Source: Anaeramoeba flamelloides (taxonomy: Eukaryota; Metamonada; Anaeramoebidae). Taken from it: a stretch of 64,000 nt of DNA. Within the stretch, counting starts at the first letter, position 1. Every line of letters starts with the position of its first letter. Position numbers and translations under genes: made by a program. Positions 1 to 13,400 of this stretch are shown here, piece after piece. Under the pieces are notes generated by a model, which saw only the letters and a list, made by a program, of their open reading frames with translations, ran no database searches and had not been told where the DNA came from. The stretch is taken from positions 806,001 to 870,000 of the forward strand of contig JANTQA010000057.1 in the NCBI GenBank assembly GCA_027625915.1, written 5' to 3'.

Positions 1-215
1 TCTTTTATTTTTTCCTTTTTTTCTTTTTATTATTTGAATTACGTAACCTGTTTCATTCGATCTGAATATTTTTTCGAATGACAGATATACGTTGAACAGA
101 GTTCTTTTAAATAGAAAAGTTCAAATAAAACCAATTGGGTCATGTCTAACCTTTGATCGATCAATAATTGTTAGTGGAATTTCAACACATTTTTCAAATA
201 GATTTTTTTTTTATG
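1..215 (+). repeat. Dispersed repeat H, copy 1
   Basis: Shares GAATTACGTAAC followed by interspersed matches (GATCGATCAATA, TTTCAACA-type words) with 63071-63285 in the same orientation. Identity is only moderate and the ends are not clear. This copy may be truncated by the window edge. Family unknown. Confidence 0.4.
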
Positions 216-3200
216 TTTTCAAAAACATACACAACATCAATCAAGTTTGTGAGAGGCAATTTTTAATCAACTGTGAATTTTCAAAACATTTTGATCTTGC
301 TCCAAATCTTTTGTCTCAGAATTTCAGTCTTTATTACACATTTATGAAGACTGGTATTGAAGTTTTAAATGGGAAAAAATTTCTTCTGATTTTCCTTTTT
401 CAATACAGGACTCTTGATTTCATTGAGGAACTTAGTTCATCCAAAATATACCAAGGTTGATCATTAAAAAGGTGACAAATCAATAAATAGAGATCACAAG
501 TCGCAATCTATTTGTTTGTAAACACTATTGTAAAAGAAAAAATAAGAAAAATGAAGTGAAAATTTTTTATCATTAATTATTCCAATAACGGTAAAAACAC
601 TTTTCAGGTTTTTAAATCATTTTGTTTTCAGTCGTAACACAGTTGGTTCACGTTTTAATGAAGACCATTTAATTAACCAAAATAAGGCACAAAAAAAAAA
701 TGTTTTTTAAGGCACTATTACTGAATATAAGGTAGATAATTTTTTTTTAAGATTATTCTTTGAGTTGAGAATCAAAAAGATTCTGTACTTTTCTTGACAA
801 TCTTTTTTTGTAGATTCTATTATTTTTTTTGTGTCTTATTTTGATTAGTTTGTGCCTTATGAGTGATCTTATAATGTATGATAATAAGTCCTAGGTCGAT
901 TTTATTATTTTTCAAAAATACCAAAAACTTCCTAGAATTGTTAAAAAAAAGTCCAGCTTTTACAAAGTTTTTAATTCTGTTAAAGTGTTGGAAATTTACT
1001 GAAGGCTTTGAAATTTGACTGTAATCTTTGTTAGCTTTATGTGTTTTTTTGGAGTGGTCAATAGAAAAGTTTTCAATTCCTATTGTTTTACTTTTATGAG
1101 GTGATTGGGGTAACCATAAATCTGCAATTAATTCAAGTATGTTACAATTGGGTATGAATGGTATTAGTGCCATATTTTTCAATGGGTTAAAAAAAAAATG
1201 ATTGTATATATTTGAATAATGAAATGTTCAATTTTTTATTATCAATAATAATTAAAAAAAAATAATTTTTTTTTGGTACTTTTCTGTATTACTTTCCCAC
1301 TTTGAATCGAGAAATTAATTTTATAATATTTGAGTATTTAATAATTCTTATTACAAAATTCCCATAAGTTACTATTTTTTAAATCTTTTTTTAATTCCTG
1401 GATTTATTTAATAACCATGAAAGAAATGTATAAAAACGAACACGTGTTATTTTTTTTTCCTTATTATAAAGATAGTTGTACCCCAATATATATCAAATAT
1501 AATCGAAATAATTTGCCAAAATGATTTAATGTTTTATTATTTAATTTTTAAAACGTGTATGTCTTTTATGTATTATTTTAAATTTCAGGCGAATTTAATA
1601 TAGATTTTTTGCTTTTATGGATTCGTTATATTAATTACCAAATCTTATGAAGTGGCTAATAAATATAGATTTTCTTTGAAAATTGTTTGATTTTTTATTA
1701 ATATTACAATTTTTTTAATTGCTGGGTCAAAAACTATTATTATTTTGCCAATCCAATTATTGGATTAATTAAACAGTATGTATTATGGAAATTTTCATCC
1801 GATAACAAATCAATATACTTGCAGGATTCTCCATTGTAGAAATATATCACTCGTATAACGCAATAAACATAAAAAACAAATCTTAAAGTAAATTTAATCC
1901 CAAATAAAAAAAAAAAGTCAACCTATCTTGAAATTTCAAAATGATGTAAAAAAATGAGTATTGTAAATGCCTAAATTACATCCAAAAATATTTTTTGGAA
2001 TAGTTGTATTTTTTTAAAGGTTTGGTATATTTTTCTTCCAATGGCTTAAAATATTACATATTATGAAATTATTTCAAAAAAAAATCGTTTTCAAAAAATA
2101 AAGAAACATTATTTTCAAAGAATGGGGCATGTAAAAATAAGCTTCAAAACACAATGCAACTGTGTTCTAAAATAACATATACTCAAAAATGTACTTGATT
2201 CCAAAGAAATAACAATAATAATTTTAAGGTGGTGGTTTTTTTTTAAAAATAAAATGAAATCTTGGATAGATCTGGAAAAAAAAATATTGTTTTATAATTT
2301 GTGTTTTGATAAATAAATGTGTGTTTAAACAATCAAAGGCTATTTATTAATTGGGGTCTATTTGTTCTAGTCCAAAATTGATATGTTTCCAATATAAAAC
2401 CAAAACTAATAAAATGAACCCAATTGTTTTTATTAACTAATCGGGTGAATTCGTGGGAAGGGTGGATAGCATATTTTAGGTTATAGGTTGGAAAGTCTTG
2501 ATTTTGAAAGAAAAAATTAATTTTGTTATTATTTTTAATTATTAATATTTCAATTCAAATCTCGGTAAATAAAACTAATCGGGGTATAGGTGATTAAATG
2601 TATGAAATTTTAATCAAAGTTATACAAATATTTATATATTAAATTCAGATCTATTAAGCAAAAATTTTTTCTCTATAAGGTTTTATTTAGTTTATTATGG
2701 GTTTTCAAAAAATAAAAAAAAATTGCAAGTTTTTTCTATTTTGGAAAATTTTTTTAACACACTGTTCTGTCTTATTCGGTAGAATCCTTTAATGTTAATT
2801 GAAAAATAAAAAATATCAAATTTTCATAAAGCTTTTCAAAATAATCATCAACTCCAAGAATTAAAACATTCGTAGAAGTCTCTATTTTATTGGGAAAGTA
2901 AGAATTTAAACTAATTAATTAAATTAAGAAATTGAATTTTTATCTATGTATAAAACTTTTTTTTAAGCAAAGATAAATGAAAAGTTTGTTCCATTTATTT
3001 TACAACAAATAGAATAATAATTAAAATCATTATTGTCAGAAAAAAAATTGATTTTGAATTTTTAAGATAAAATGACCAACTTCCCAAATATCTTGAAGAA
3101 AATTTTATTTAGAAAAATCAAATTTAATCTTAGATTAAAAAAAAAATTTCTGAGTAAAAATTTTAAATAAGTTGAAATTTTTAATGATTATAAATATCAT

Positions 3201-3799
3201 TCTTAAAATAATATAATTATTTTTTAATTCGTTGAAGAAATCGATTGTTTTGGTTGGCCCGAAGAATTATCTAAAAAAAGAAAAATACTCTTTATATTAA
3301 TATTCCTGTTAACAAAGACTTGGTATTTTATTATAATGTCTCGGTTGGTAATAAACAAGGTAAAAACTTTTTATGTTGCAAGAAATAAAATGACTTTTAT
3401 TGTTTTCTATTCCATAACAAAATGGAAGAAAAAATTTAATCTGATTTTTAGAATTTTCTTTTCTAGGTTTCTTTATTGATAAGAATTTTTTGACACTTAT
3501 CATGTACAAAATTCGAAAGTAGCGAATATGATCAATAAAATATTCAAAATTTTGAACTTTTATAATCAAGTCTTGATCCCTTCAGGTTTAGAAAAAAAAA
3601 TGTTTTGATTTTTTATTAATTATTGATGAAAGGTGATTCAACAAAATTGCCTACTGTTTGTCTTTAGTTGTCCATAATTATAAAGAATTAAGTAAAACCA
3701 TTGATTTTTTTCTATTCTTTTGAATTCTTGAAAACCAAGTCACTCTATTACACTCCATGACACCCCTGAAATTCTAAAATTGTTATTTCAAGTTTTTTG

Positions 3800-3976
3800 C
3801 TGGTATTTGAATTCTATATGGGAAAGAATTTTCACTTCCTTTTCCATATTTTTTTTTTATAAATATAGTTCTCAAAGAAATTAGGTTACAATTTGAGGTT
3901 CTCGATCTATATTCTCTTAAAAAAGAGAAATTAAAAATGAAGTGAAAAAAAATCCCATTTATTATTCAAATACCAG
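3800..3976. mobile_element. Short foldback element D (MITE-like), 177 bp
   Basis: The left end CTGGTATTTGAAT is repeated inverted at the right end (ATTCAAATACCAG), followed inward by TTCACTTC and GAAGTGAA. This gives terminal inverted repeats of about 40 bp. Related copies occur inside element B at about 25009-25182 and 38216-38378. It has no coding capacity, so it is a non-autonomous DNA element or hairpin repeat. Confidence 0.6.
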
Positions 3977-4045
3977 TATGTGATCCATAATTTAGTATAG
4001 ATTAATGATTAGAAGATATCTTTTCTGTGTCAAACCAGTTATTTT

Positions 4046-5360
4046 ATTGATCAAAAAGATATTTAAATCTAGAATTTATGAATGAACTTTGTTTTAAATA
4101 GTTCAGAAACTATTTGTTGCAAAATAAATTGAACAAATTTTACTTTAAGCTTTTCTATAAACAGATTTTTCAAAGTCGTGTAGCATTCCATATGCTGAAT
4201 TCTTAAAGTGGGCTTAAATTATTACATTTGTCCTTTGAGAAATGGGAATTTTGATGATTTATTTTGATTATTGGTGTAGGTTATTTTGAAAAGCTGGATG
4301 AAAATTTTTAAATTTTATTTTACAATTAACAGTACACAAAGCGTATGTGTTTTCTATTTTAGGTTTGTCTCATTGATATAATTATTCACTTTCTTATTAA
4401 AAGAGAATTTATTTGAAAAATTATTATTTTATAAAAAAAAAATAATCCAATAATTTTACGATTTAAGTAAGAAAAAAAGTAACTATTTGAAACTTTAAAT
4501 TATATTTATTATCAATATCCGATTTCCAAAACCATCTAGCAAACACACCTTATTTATTTTTTAATCGTTTGATGGTCCCTAACTCTTCAAATAAAAAAAA
4601 AAGTAACTGAAATAAATAAAGTTATTGAATTTCAGATTTTCTAGAGAAAAAAGCTTGATAAAACCCAAAATCTTTTATTTCAAAAGAGGTGTAATAACAG
4701 ATCTTATCTCTTCTTCTAGTGCCGTGGTATTCCGATCTTCCTTGTCCAAAAAATCTCTATTTATGAAGAAATTATTATTTTATCGAAACTTTGCTTAATA
4801 AAACGGAACAAATTTTCACTTCATTTTCATATATTGCTTTTGTGACATTAAATATCAAAGAAAGTGATTTTGATTTGTAATCTCTCTCTATTTCTTTAAA
4901 TGATTGGTATTTGGGATTGTTAAATTAACATCTCAGAAATGGAAGGATTAGTTATAGACTATTGAAAAATCAAAGATCAACAACTTAAATTTAATTGATG
5001 TATAATTTCAAAAAGCTGTGATTTCTTGGTAAATTATTTTCTTTAATCAAAGAAAAATTGTTAAATATGTTCAACATACAATAAAGGGGTTTAATTTTTA
5101 ACTTGTTTTTGATTTGAATTTTAGAAAGTCTTGACTAATTAAACAATATTATAATTTTTTTCATAATTAAATCGTAAAATTATTGGATTATTTTTTTTTT
5201 ATAAAATAATAATTTTTCAAATTAATTCTCTTTTAATAAGAAAGTGAATAATTATATCAATGAGATGAACCTAAAATATAAAACAATACGATATCATAGA
5301 TCTGAACAGTTTAAAACATAATACATTCATAAATTCTTGATTTAAAAATCTTTTTGACCA
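4046..5360. repeat. Inverted repeat flanking about 0.7 kb, right arm next to H2A
   Basis: The inner arms 4355-4466 and 5167-5278 are reverse complements with only about three mismatches over 112 bp. Outer, weaker arms (4046-4106 and 5302-5360) pair too; the left arm has an extra 200-250 bp between inner and outer parts. The right arm ends about 60 bp before the H2A start codon, so the H2A 5' flank lies partly in the repeat. It could be a large foldback element or an inverted duplication of the promoter region. Confidence 0.75.
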
Positions 5361-5420
5361 AGAATAAAATCATTTTTTTTATATTCACCTTTAATAATAA
5401 CAAACAAAAAAACAACTCAA

Positions 5421-5855
5421 ATGTCCAAAGCAAAAAGAATGTCAACAATGATGGAAACAAGAAAAGACGCCCAAAAATACTTAAAGAAAGGCGAAAAAAA
5501 ACCAAAAGCAAAACCAGTTTCCAGATCATTCAAAGCTGGTCTTCAATTCCCTGTTGGTCGTATACATAGACATTTAAGAGAAGGAAAATACGCTAACAGA
5601 GTTGGTGCAGGTGCTCCAGTTTACATGGCAGCCGTTCTTGAATACCTAACTGCAGAATTACTTGAATTGGCAGGAAACGCAGCTATTGATAACAAAAAGC
5701 AAAGAATCCTTCCAAGACATGTCCAATTAGCTATCAAATCCGATGACGAACTTGGAAAATTACTTGATGGTGTTACAATTCATGAAGGTGGTGTCATTCC
5801 ATTTATTCACGAAGCCTTAAGGCCAAAAAAGAAAGAAGGATCTGAAAAAAACTAA
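5421..5855 (+). CDS. Histone H2A (mixed canonical / H2A.Z-like features)
   Basis: Single-exon gene for a 144-residue core histone. It forms a dimer with H2B in the nucleosome. Seen in the sequence: the diagnostic [14 protein letters not shown] segment, the canonical-type loop [20 protein letters not shown], the acidic-patch helix (DDELGKLL) and a docking segment [11 protein letters not shown]. The middle reads like canonical H2A. IHRHL and GGVIPxIH are closer to H2A.Z. There is no C-terminal SQ-E/D motif, so it is not H2A.X. The N-terminal tail before AGLQF is about 38 residues, longer than usual, and has five Met residues. The first in-frame ATG is used, preceded by an A-rich leader. The stop is TAA. 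No second histone gene is seen nearby, so a divergent H2A-H2B pair is not supported. The assignment to H2A is secure; the variant class is open. Confidence 0.95.
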   Translation: MSKAKRMSTMMETRKDAQKYLKKGEKKPKAKPVSRSFKAGLQFPVGRIHRHLREGKYANRVGAGAPVYMAAVLEYLTAELLELAGNAAIDNKKQRILPRHVQLAIKSDDELGKLLDGVTIHEGGVIPFIHEALRPKKKEGSEKN

Positions 5856-7174
5856 TTTAACTCACCAAAGTTCATTTGTTTTTTTTTTTCTTCAAAGAAT
5901 TCTTTAACTTTGATAAATTCTTCTATTTCTTATTAATAAAAATAATCCTTTTTAATTTTATTCCTTTATTTGAATTTTTCGATTTTTTGAACATTTTTTT
6001 TGATTAAATTTTTGGTTTTATTAAATTTGGTTTTGGATCGAGAAATGTGTTTATATGAATGAGTGAAATTAACTAAAGAATAAAACTTTCAAAAAGACTA
6101 AAGAAGGTATCTTTTTTAAACCAACCTTTTCTTGTAGAAGACCAAACAACTGTGAATATCACCTTTCCAGATTAATTACTATAAAAATCCAATTTTCATA
6201 GTTAAAATTTTATCTCAAAGTCCAAGAAGAAAGATTAATATAATGACTCAAAGTATCATTCCTAATTGATTTTCTACAGATGTTTGGCTTTTTTTGCAAA
6301 TAATTAATTCAGAATAGTTTGGAACCTGAAGTAAAAATTTTCTTTTTTTAATTGGAAAATAACAGTAGTTGAAATCAAGAATAAAATAAAAAAAAATCCA
6401 ATCAAACCAGATTTTTTTACTATTTATATCTTATTGGTCTTCCTAAATGGTTAATTAATAAAAAAAAACCACAAAAAGTTAGATTTATTTATTTTTAATT
6501 GTACTGACATTGAAAGTGGTAAAAAATTTAACTTCGTTTTCCAAAGAAATCAATTATAATTTACACTCTTTACTTATTTGTTTAATAGCACTGATTCTAG
6601 AGATTATGTAAAATATATTTCATAAATAAAAAGAATAATTTTGACCGAGAATTAAAAAAAGATCACAACAAAAATTTTATCCCATATAGATCTGAAATAC
6701 CTATTGAGTCAAAAAACATAAATCTCAACTTTTGTAACCAAAAGAATTTAAAAATACAATTACCAAGATAAATCTGTGAGTATGAATTTGTAGTTGAGAT
6801 TATTCTTTATAAATTGGTACAATTATTGCTTTAAATAGATTAAGGAAATGATTTGTGCTTCTTTTGTTTTTGATGCACATACCAAAGCTAAAAATTTAAA
6901 GACATTTTTTGTTGATACCCTTGATGTAGACTTACAATTTTAAAAACAAGTAATTATAAAAAACCTGTAAAGAAATTTCGCTAATTTAAATTACCACTTC
7001 CCATAAAAAGATTTTCTTGTAATAGGATTTCTTGAAGTGTCTTGTTTATTTCGTTTTTTTCAGTAATTGGTCTTAAACATCCTCATTTCTTTTGAGTTTT
7101 TTCAAATTGAACAAATAACTTTAGAAGCAAAATTTTGTTTCATTTTTTTTAAAAGAACTATTTCCTTAAAAATT
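5856..7174. other. Intergenic, H2A to PH-WD40 gene
   Basis: AT-rich spacer. It holds the 3' flank of H2A, with AATAAA-like words at about 5934-5945, and the 5' flank of the next gene. I see no gene or clear repeat in it. Confidence 0.5.
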
Positions 7175-7429
7175 ATGATTCAAGAAATACTTACAAAAGT
7201 TGATTTCAATGAAAACTTCACCCGACACGCCGTCGTAAATAGAAATAGCAAAATAAGACATGGTAGTTCATTAATCACAGATAAAGAGAATAGACCAGTA
7301 TTAATCGAGTCTTGGTACAATAATTGGAAACTTATTCAAACAAACTCACTTGAAGATCACACACCTATTCAAAAGGTAATTTTTCTTCCTTATCACCCCC
7401 TTTTTTTTGAAAAAATCTTTTTTATTGAG

Positions 7430-7475
<46 letters not shown>

Positions 7476-10400
7476 AAGATAATGATAAAGGATCAAAATT
7501 AAAGAAAAAGAATTGGAACCTTTAAAAGATTAATTGAAATTTATCCATTGGATTTTTACAATAGTACCCAACAAGAAGAAAATTTTTACTTTTTTCTTCT
7601 TTGCAAAAAATATTTTTAAATTTGAAAATTTTTTTTCTTTTCTTTCAACTCAAATTAAAAACAATGGTTACCGTTTTTTTTTCAATCGTTTTCCCTTTTA
7701 CTACAAGACAAACAATTAAAATAATTTCTTTTCCCCACTCATTTTTTGTTATTTGATAAAGAAAAAAAAAGAAAAGTTTTGTAATCGTTTTTTAAAAGAA
7801 AAAAAAACACAAATTAATGAGGCTTTCTAAAAGTGATTACAAAATTTTTTAATAAAGGACTGGAAACCATTCTACTTAAGTTTGTTAACTGTTTAAGAGA
7901 CACACTTGCCAACTATTTGATAGGTACTTTTGTTAAACTTTTTTCAAATCGCTCTGTTTTTGTGGAAAAATGTGAAAAAATAGACTACTTTTGCCTTGTG
8001 AAAATTTCCTTTAAAAAAAAACAATCTCCCTGATCATTGAAGTGAAAAAAATTATTTTTTACTGGTGCTTGGTATTTTATAGTTATTTTCAAAAAGTGTT
8101 ACAAAAAAAGTTTTCATAAACTATCTCATAAACTATTGAAACACTTCAAAGAAACGATCTGAAGTGCTAGATTAAAAAAAAATTTGGCCATCCTTTCGAA
8201 AAACAACACTATTTATTAATACACATGTATAACAATTGAATTTTTTGAGATTAGAAACCCCTTTTTTTTTTTTTTTTTGGCAAGAAACCTCTCCCGTAAA
8301 AGTTTTTTTGTTTTTGGAAAAATAACAAATTTAGTAAAAAAATTTAAAATATTAAGACATCGGTTTTGCACACGTGTAATCTTAATTGTTCAGTTCAAAC
8401 CAAATAATTACCCTTTTTCAATTTTGTTGCGTAATTTAATTTAAGAATATGTTTGAAATTTGGAGAATGCTGGATAAATTTGTTTGTTGATAATTTATAT
8501 AAAAAAAAAAAACATTTTTGATATTTTGTACATGGCAGAAGTGTTAACAATTAAAATTATAATTTAAACTTTGAAAAAAACAGAAAAAAATACAATGATC
8601 TAAATTATTTTAATTTATAGTTTTTTAAAAAAATAAACTGTTAATATTTATCAGGCTATTATTATTTCTGAAAACTAAACTATATTTCAAAAATCGCGAC
8701 TCCCCTGATACAATAAATTGAATAAAAAAAAAAACAACATTCTTTTGTGCCCAACTAAAACAAATTGATTAATCTTATTAACAATTCCCTTTTTAATTCT
8801 TGTGATCATATTAAACCCTGATATTTGAAAAATTATAAAAAATAAAATCAAATACTTCAAAAAAAAGAGTATAACAATTTTTGAAATGAGCATTATGGAT
8901 TTTTTATTACCGAACTTTCATAAAAAAAGGCTATCAAGAAGATTTTTTACTAAATAAATATGTTCATTTCAAAAGACATTGCAAAATCTCAATTTTCAAA
9001 ATGTTAATTGACATTTTCTATTACCTTTTCCTTTTTTTTTCAACTTGAGGATCAAAAAAAAAGAATCTTAAAAAAAACAAAAGAAAATTTGAAAAAGAAA
9101 AAGAAAAAGAAAAAGTAAAATTAAAAAAAAGTAAAAAGACGAAAAACAAGAATTTAACTAAATTAGAAAAAATAATTTTGATCTAAAAATTGGAAATTTA
9201 TTTTGATAAAAATATAGAATAAAATCCTACAATACCAATTGCAATAACATTCTAAAGTGAGTCATAAATTTTGAAATCTAGTTTATATTATTGGGAATAA
9301 CACATTTATAAAATTTTGAGAAAAATATAAATCTGAACTGCCTTTTCAAGATTTGATTTTAAAGAACGAATTTTTGAAAAATAAGGATAATGCTTTAAAC
9401 TTTGATTCATCATCAACAAGTAAAATATAAAATCCGATTCTCAAACCCTTAAATTAAATATTTCAGGAATTATTTTTTTTGTCAGGGATTTTAATCAATA
9501 CTTTAGTCATATTTTTTATAGTAACTTATTTTTTTTTAAAAATAAAAAAAAATCTTTAACAAACGAAAATCCATTTCACTGAAAGGACATCAGCCAAAAA
9601 TGAAAAATTCACTTTTTTTTTTTTTTTTGAGAATCAACCAAACTAAAATTGTTTAAAAATAAGATAAATTATAAAATTCAGATTATAGTCAATATTCATA
9701 AAAGAAATACATGAAAAAATCATAAATTTTTGAAAAAAATAAAATGCTAAAAAAAATTTACGTGCCTTCACTACAAGGAAAATTTAAATACCGAAAATTA
9801 AAGTTAGCCTAAACTATATATTGGATTTCAGTTATACTTCTTTTATAAATTATTTTTTCAAAGTTATCATAATTTTATGTAATAAAAATAGGATAGCAAT
9901 TAAACTCTTGAAAATCTGAATACCCCCTTTTTTCAAAAAATACCGACTTTTGAAAAAAACACCTATTTTCAGGGTATTTTTTTATTGGAAAAAGTTGAAA
10001 TGAATTAATTTTTGATTGAACATTAAGATTGAAAAACGAATAAATGTTAAAGTAATTTGCAAAAAAAACCGGGAACGTATATAAAAACTCAAACATGGAA
10101 AAAAATAAAATGATAAAAAATATTCCAAAAACAGATAAAAAATCAGATTTTCAATTTAATTGAGCAATATCTTTTGATTGGAATATTTTGTGCTATTTTC
10201 AAATTGAAAAATATGTTTCCTTTTAGACCATTAAAAAAATACTTGAAAATAATTTCTCTACTAAGTCAATTAAAAAATTCAAAAATTTTACAATTAAAAA
10301 TGAAAAAAATATTACTGAAAAATTTCATTTTTTTTTTCAATTCCTATTAATATCTATTAAAGTTGTAAACCTCATTGAAAATTGTTATGTATAAAAATAT

Positions 10401-13400
10401 TTATTATATGAGTGTATTTCAAAAATACAAAATTTAGAGATTTTTTTTTGAAAAAATTTTCCTTGTAGTGTAGTGTAGTGTAGTGTTTCATTTGAACGTC
10501 TCTTGTAAAAATTTCACAATTTATTTGGAAAATTAAAATCGTTGACAATACGATTTTTTAATTGTAAATATATTAATTTTAAAAGAAATTTCAAATACTC
10601 AATTTTCTTAATGTTAATTTGGAGTTTCAAACATTTTTTTTTCAAATTGACTTTTTAAAAAATAAAGAAAAAGAAAAGAAAAAAGAAAAATTAAAAAAAA
10701 GTAAAAAGACAAAAAACAGAAAAAATTTAACAAAATACATTGATCTAAAAATTGAAGATTTATTTTGAGAAGAACACTGGATTAAATTTATAGAATATGT
10801 ACTATCTCTTCAATAAAATTTCCACCCTTTGACTGAAAAAGAGTTTAAATCAACTTTCATTATCCTAGTAAAATATTTACTTATTTAAAAGTGAATTTAC
10901 TGTCACTATAAACAAATTATCACATTTTTTTATCAATATTTTTTAATTGTCCCAAATAAAAATTATAAATTTTAGTCATATTTTCTCATTATAAGAAACT
11001 TTGGGAAAATATAAACCACCACGTTTTGTGGAATATATCCATCTTAAACAATACATGCATATTTAAATTTATTTATTCGCTACCATAAGAAAAATATTAA
11101 AAAAAAAAATAAAAAATAGAATAAACCCAGCTAATTAAAAAATCCAAAAATATCTTTTTTTTTTATCTTATAAATATCATTTTTATATAAAAAAATTAAT
11201 TATTTTATTAATATAATAAATCAATCATAAAAAAAAACCAATTTTAATTTATTTTTTTATTATTTAATTAAAAAAAAAAAACAAATATTTATTAATATTC
11301 TTAAAAAAAAAAAACAAAGGATTTTTCCGTAATTTCTCGAAAACAAGGATGGTTAATGAAATCTAGAGATACAAAAAAATGGAAAAAAAAATTCACTGTT
11401 TTAACTGATATTGGGTTATCATTTTATGAGTCTTTTGAACATTTTCAAAAAAAAAACCGAAGTAAAGGAAAAGATTGTATTTTGATGTCTTATATTGAAA
11501 AAACATCATTAATTAACAAAAAAAAATCCAGTCAAAAAGAAGGCAATTTTTCAATTAAAACAAGATCTAGGGATTATGTATTTAATTGCGAAAATAAAAC
11601 AGAAGCAGAAAATTGGGTCAAATGGATTAATTTAATAATTGATTTTAATAAAACACTGTCGAAACGATATGAAATTGCCAAAGTAAGATTTTTTTTTTTT
11701 TGAATAAATTCACAGATACATCCATCACATCAATAAACAAATATCAATTAAAAAAAAAAAAAAAATGTCTTGATGACAAAACAAAACAAAACAAAAAAAC
11801 AAATAGGGTTTAACAACAGGAACGTTAACAGCGTTATTAATAAAAAACCCGGAATTAAAAAATGAAATAATAAATTTAAAAAACAATGAAAACATCGGCC
11901 CATTCATCAACTGCTTAAGAATTGAAGATTATTATACATTGAATACATTGTGTGATTTAGAATATGACATAATTGGGTCTAAAGAATTTGAGAACATTGA
12001 CTTAAATAATTATGAAAGGCAATTAAAGAACATTAATGAACCAAAAATTATAATCTATATATTAGAAACGATATATGATTTAAAAATAAAATTAAAAACA
12101 AGCATTACAAACCAATGGATCAAAATAGCAATGAACAAAAAGGATTATGAATTAATAAAAATTTTATCCAAATTTGGAATTACAATTAAAAAAGATGAAG
12201 AATTAATAACAAAAATTAATAATTTACTCTTAGAATTATTAAATGAAATGAACGATTTATCAATGCTCTCTTCATTAATCCATTTAATGGGGGTTAAAGA
12301 AATTGAAGAATACATCTGCAAAGAACAAGGAATGGCGAACAATGTAATTTATCATTGCATAAAGACTTTAAACATAGAGGGGTTAATTTTTTTATTAAAT
12401 TCAGGATGCAATGTTAATTGGCATAGCTTTATAGACAATTCATCAATTTTACATTTATTTACCAGACTAAATAATTTAGAAAATTTTGAAGATATTATTC
12501 ATATTACCAAATTCTTAATTAATAAAAACATTAATTTAACGAGTGTAAACAACCAGGGCAAGACAGTATTAGAAGAGGCAATTGAAAATTTTAAAAATAA
12601 TATTCTTAAAGAAGCAATTGAAGAAGAGCAGTATGAAATTTATGATCGGATGAATGAATTTTTTCTATTATTGATCCAAAATACTGAAATAAGCTTTTGG
12701 GAAAAAAACATAATTTATTTATTGTCTCAATTTAATTTCCCAGATTTTTATTTTCAAAATTTGATGAATAGAGAAATACCAAAAGTCGAAAACCAATTAT
12801 TTGATTTGCAATATTTAATTGAAAATTTGCAATCCAAATCAAATATCGAAAGCTTTTTTTATAAATTAAATGACTCAATCAACCCAAAAATTCAAATATT
12901 AATTTTGCAATTAAAATTATGTAAATATACTCTAGTTAATAATTATAATAACAATACCAAAGCACAATTATTTACTCAAATCATTGGTAGGCTGTGCTCA
13001 TTATTTTATTTCAACGAGGGAATATTGCATTTAGTTGATCAAATTTTTAATGACAAATCCGTCGACTGGCTATGCCCGCTTACGAATTCATTAAATTTAA
13101 ATAAATTTGATATAGAACCCTTTTTTGAATTAAAACAAATTTTGAGTGCACACACACTCGGGGTTACGGATTTGGTGAGCAATAGCAACGGGAGCACCTT
13201 AATATCAATTGGAAAGGATCAGAAAGTCATTTTTTGGAATTTACAGAAATTTGAAGATTATAAAATTTTTACAAACCACCAAGCCACAATTAATAACTTA
13301 TGCTTTTCAGAAAAAAATAATAGAGCAATTACCTATTCAATCGATGGGGAAATTAATATTTGGAATACTTGGACGAATCAAATCGTCGGCAACTTCAATT

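Larger units (their letters stand above)
1..5420. other. Gene-poor repeat region upstream of H2A
   Basis: No convincing gene is visible. The open frames here (for example 92-460 on + and 820-1182 and 3309-3569 on -) have no recognisable domain and sit in repeated or very AT-rich sequence. The first 215 bases resemble 63071-63285 in direct orientation. Around 650-860 there is a loose foldback with TAAGGCACAAA-type ends, similar to the elements at 16981 and 31165. A 177-bp foldback lies at 3800-3976 and a large inverted repeat at 4046-5360. Confidence 0.5.
7376..11319 (+). other. Proposed 3.9 kb intron of the PH-WD40 gene
   Basis: Starts GTAATTTTTCTTCC and ends in a run of A then CAAAG. It holds a 30-base A run (7438-7468), a pair of direct repeats of about 200 bp (about 8960-9240 and 10560-10790) and the CACTA-like element at 9769-10485 between them. 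No exon-like frame is visible inside. The alternative is that 7175-7375 is a separate small gene. Confidence 0.55.

Noticed and set aside
92-460. A 122-codon frame at the window start
   Set aside because: Lies over repeat H, no domain, Phe/Asn-rich composition typical of AT-rich noise.
820-1182. A 120-codon minus-strand frame
   Set aside because: Composition is better than most noise, but I recognise no family and it adjoins a foldback; not enough for a gene call.
9875-10096. A 73-codon frame in CACTA copy 1, with relatives at 34814-35101 and 53116-53394
   Set aside because: Some peptide similarity follows from DNA similarity of the element; frames differ in length and start, and no transposase motif is present.
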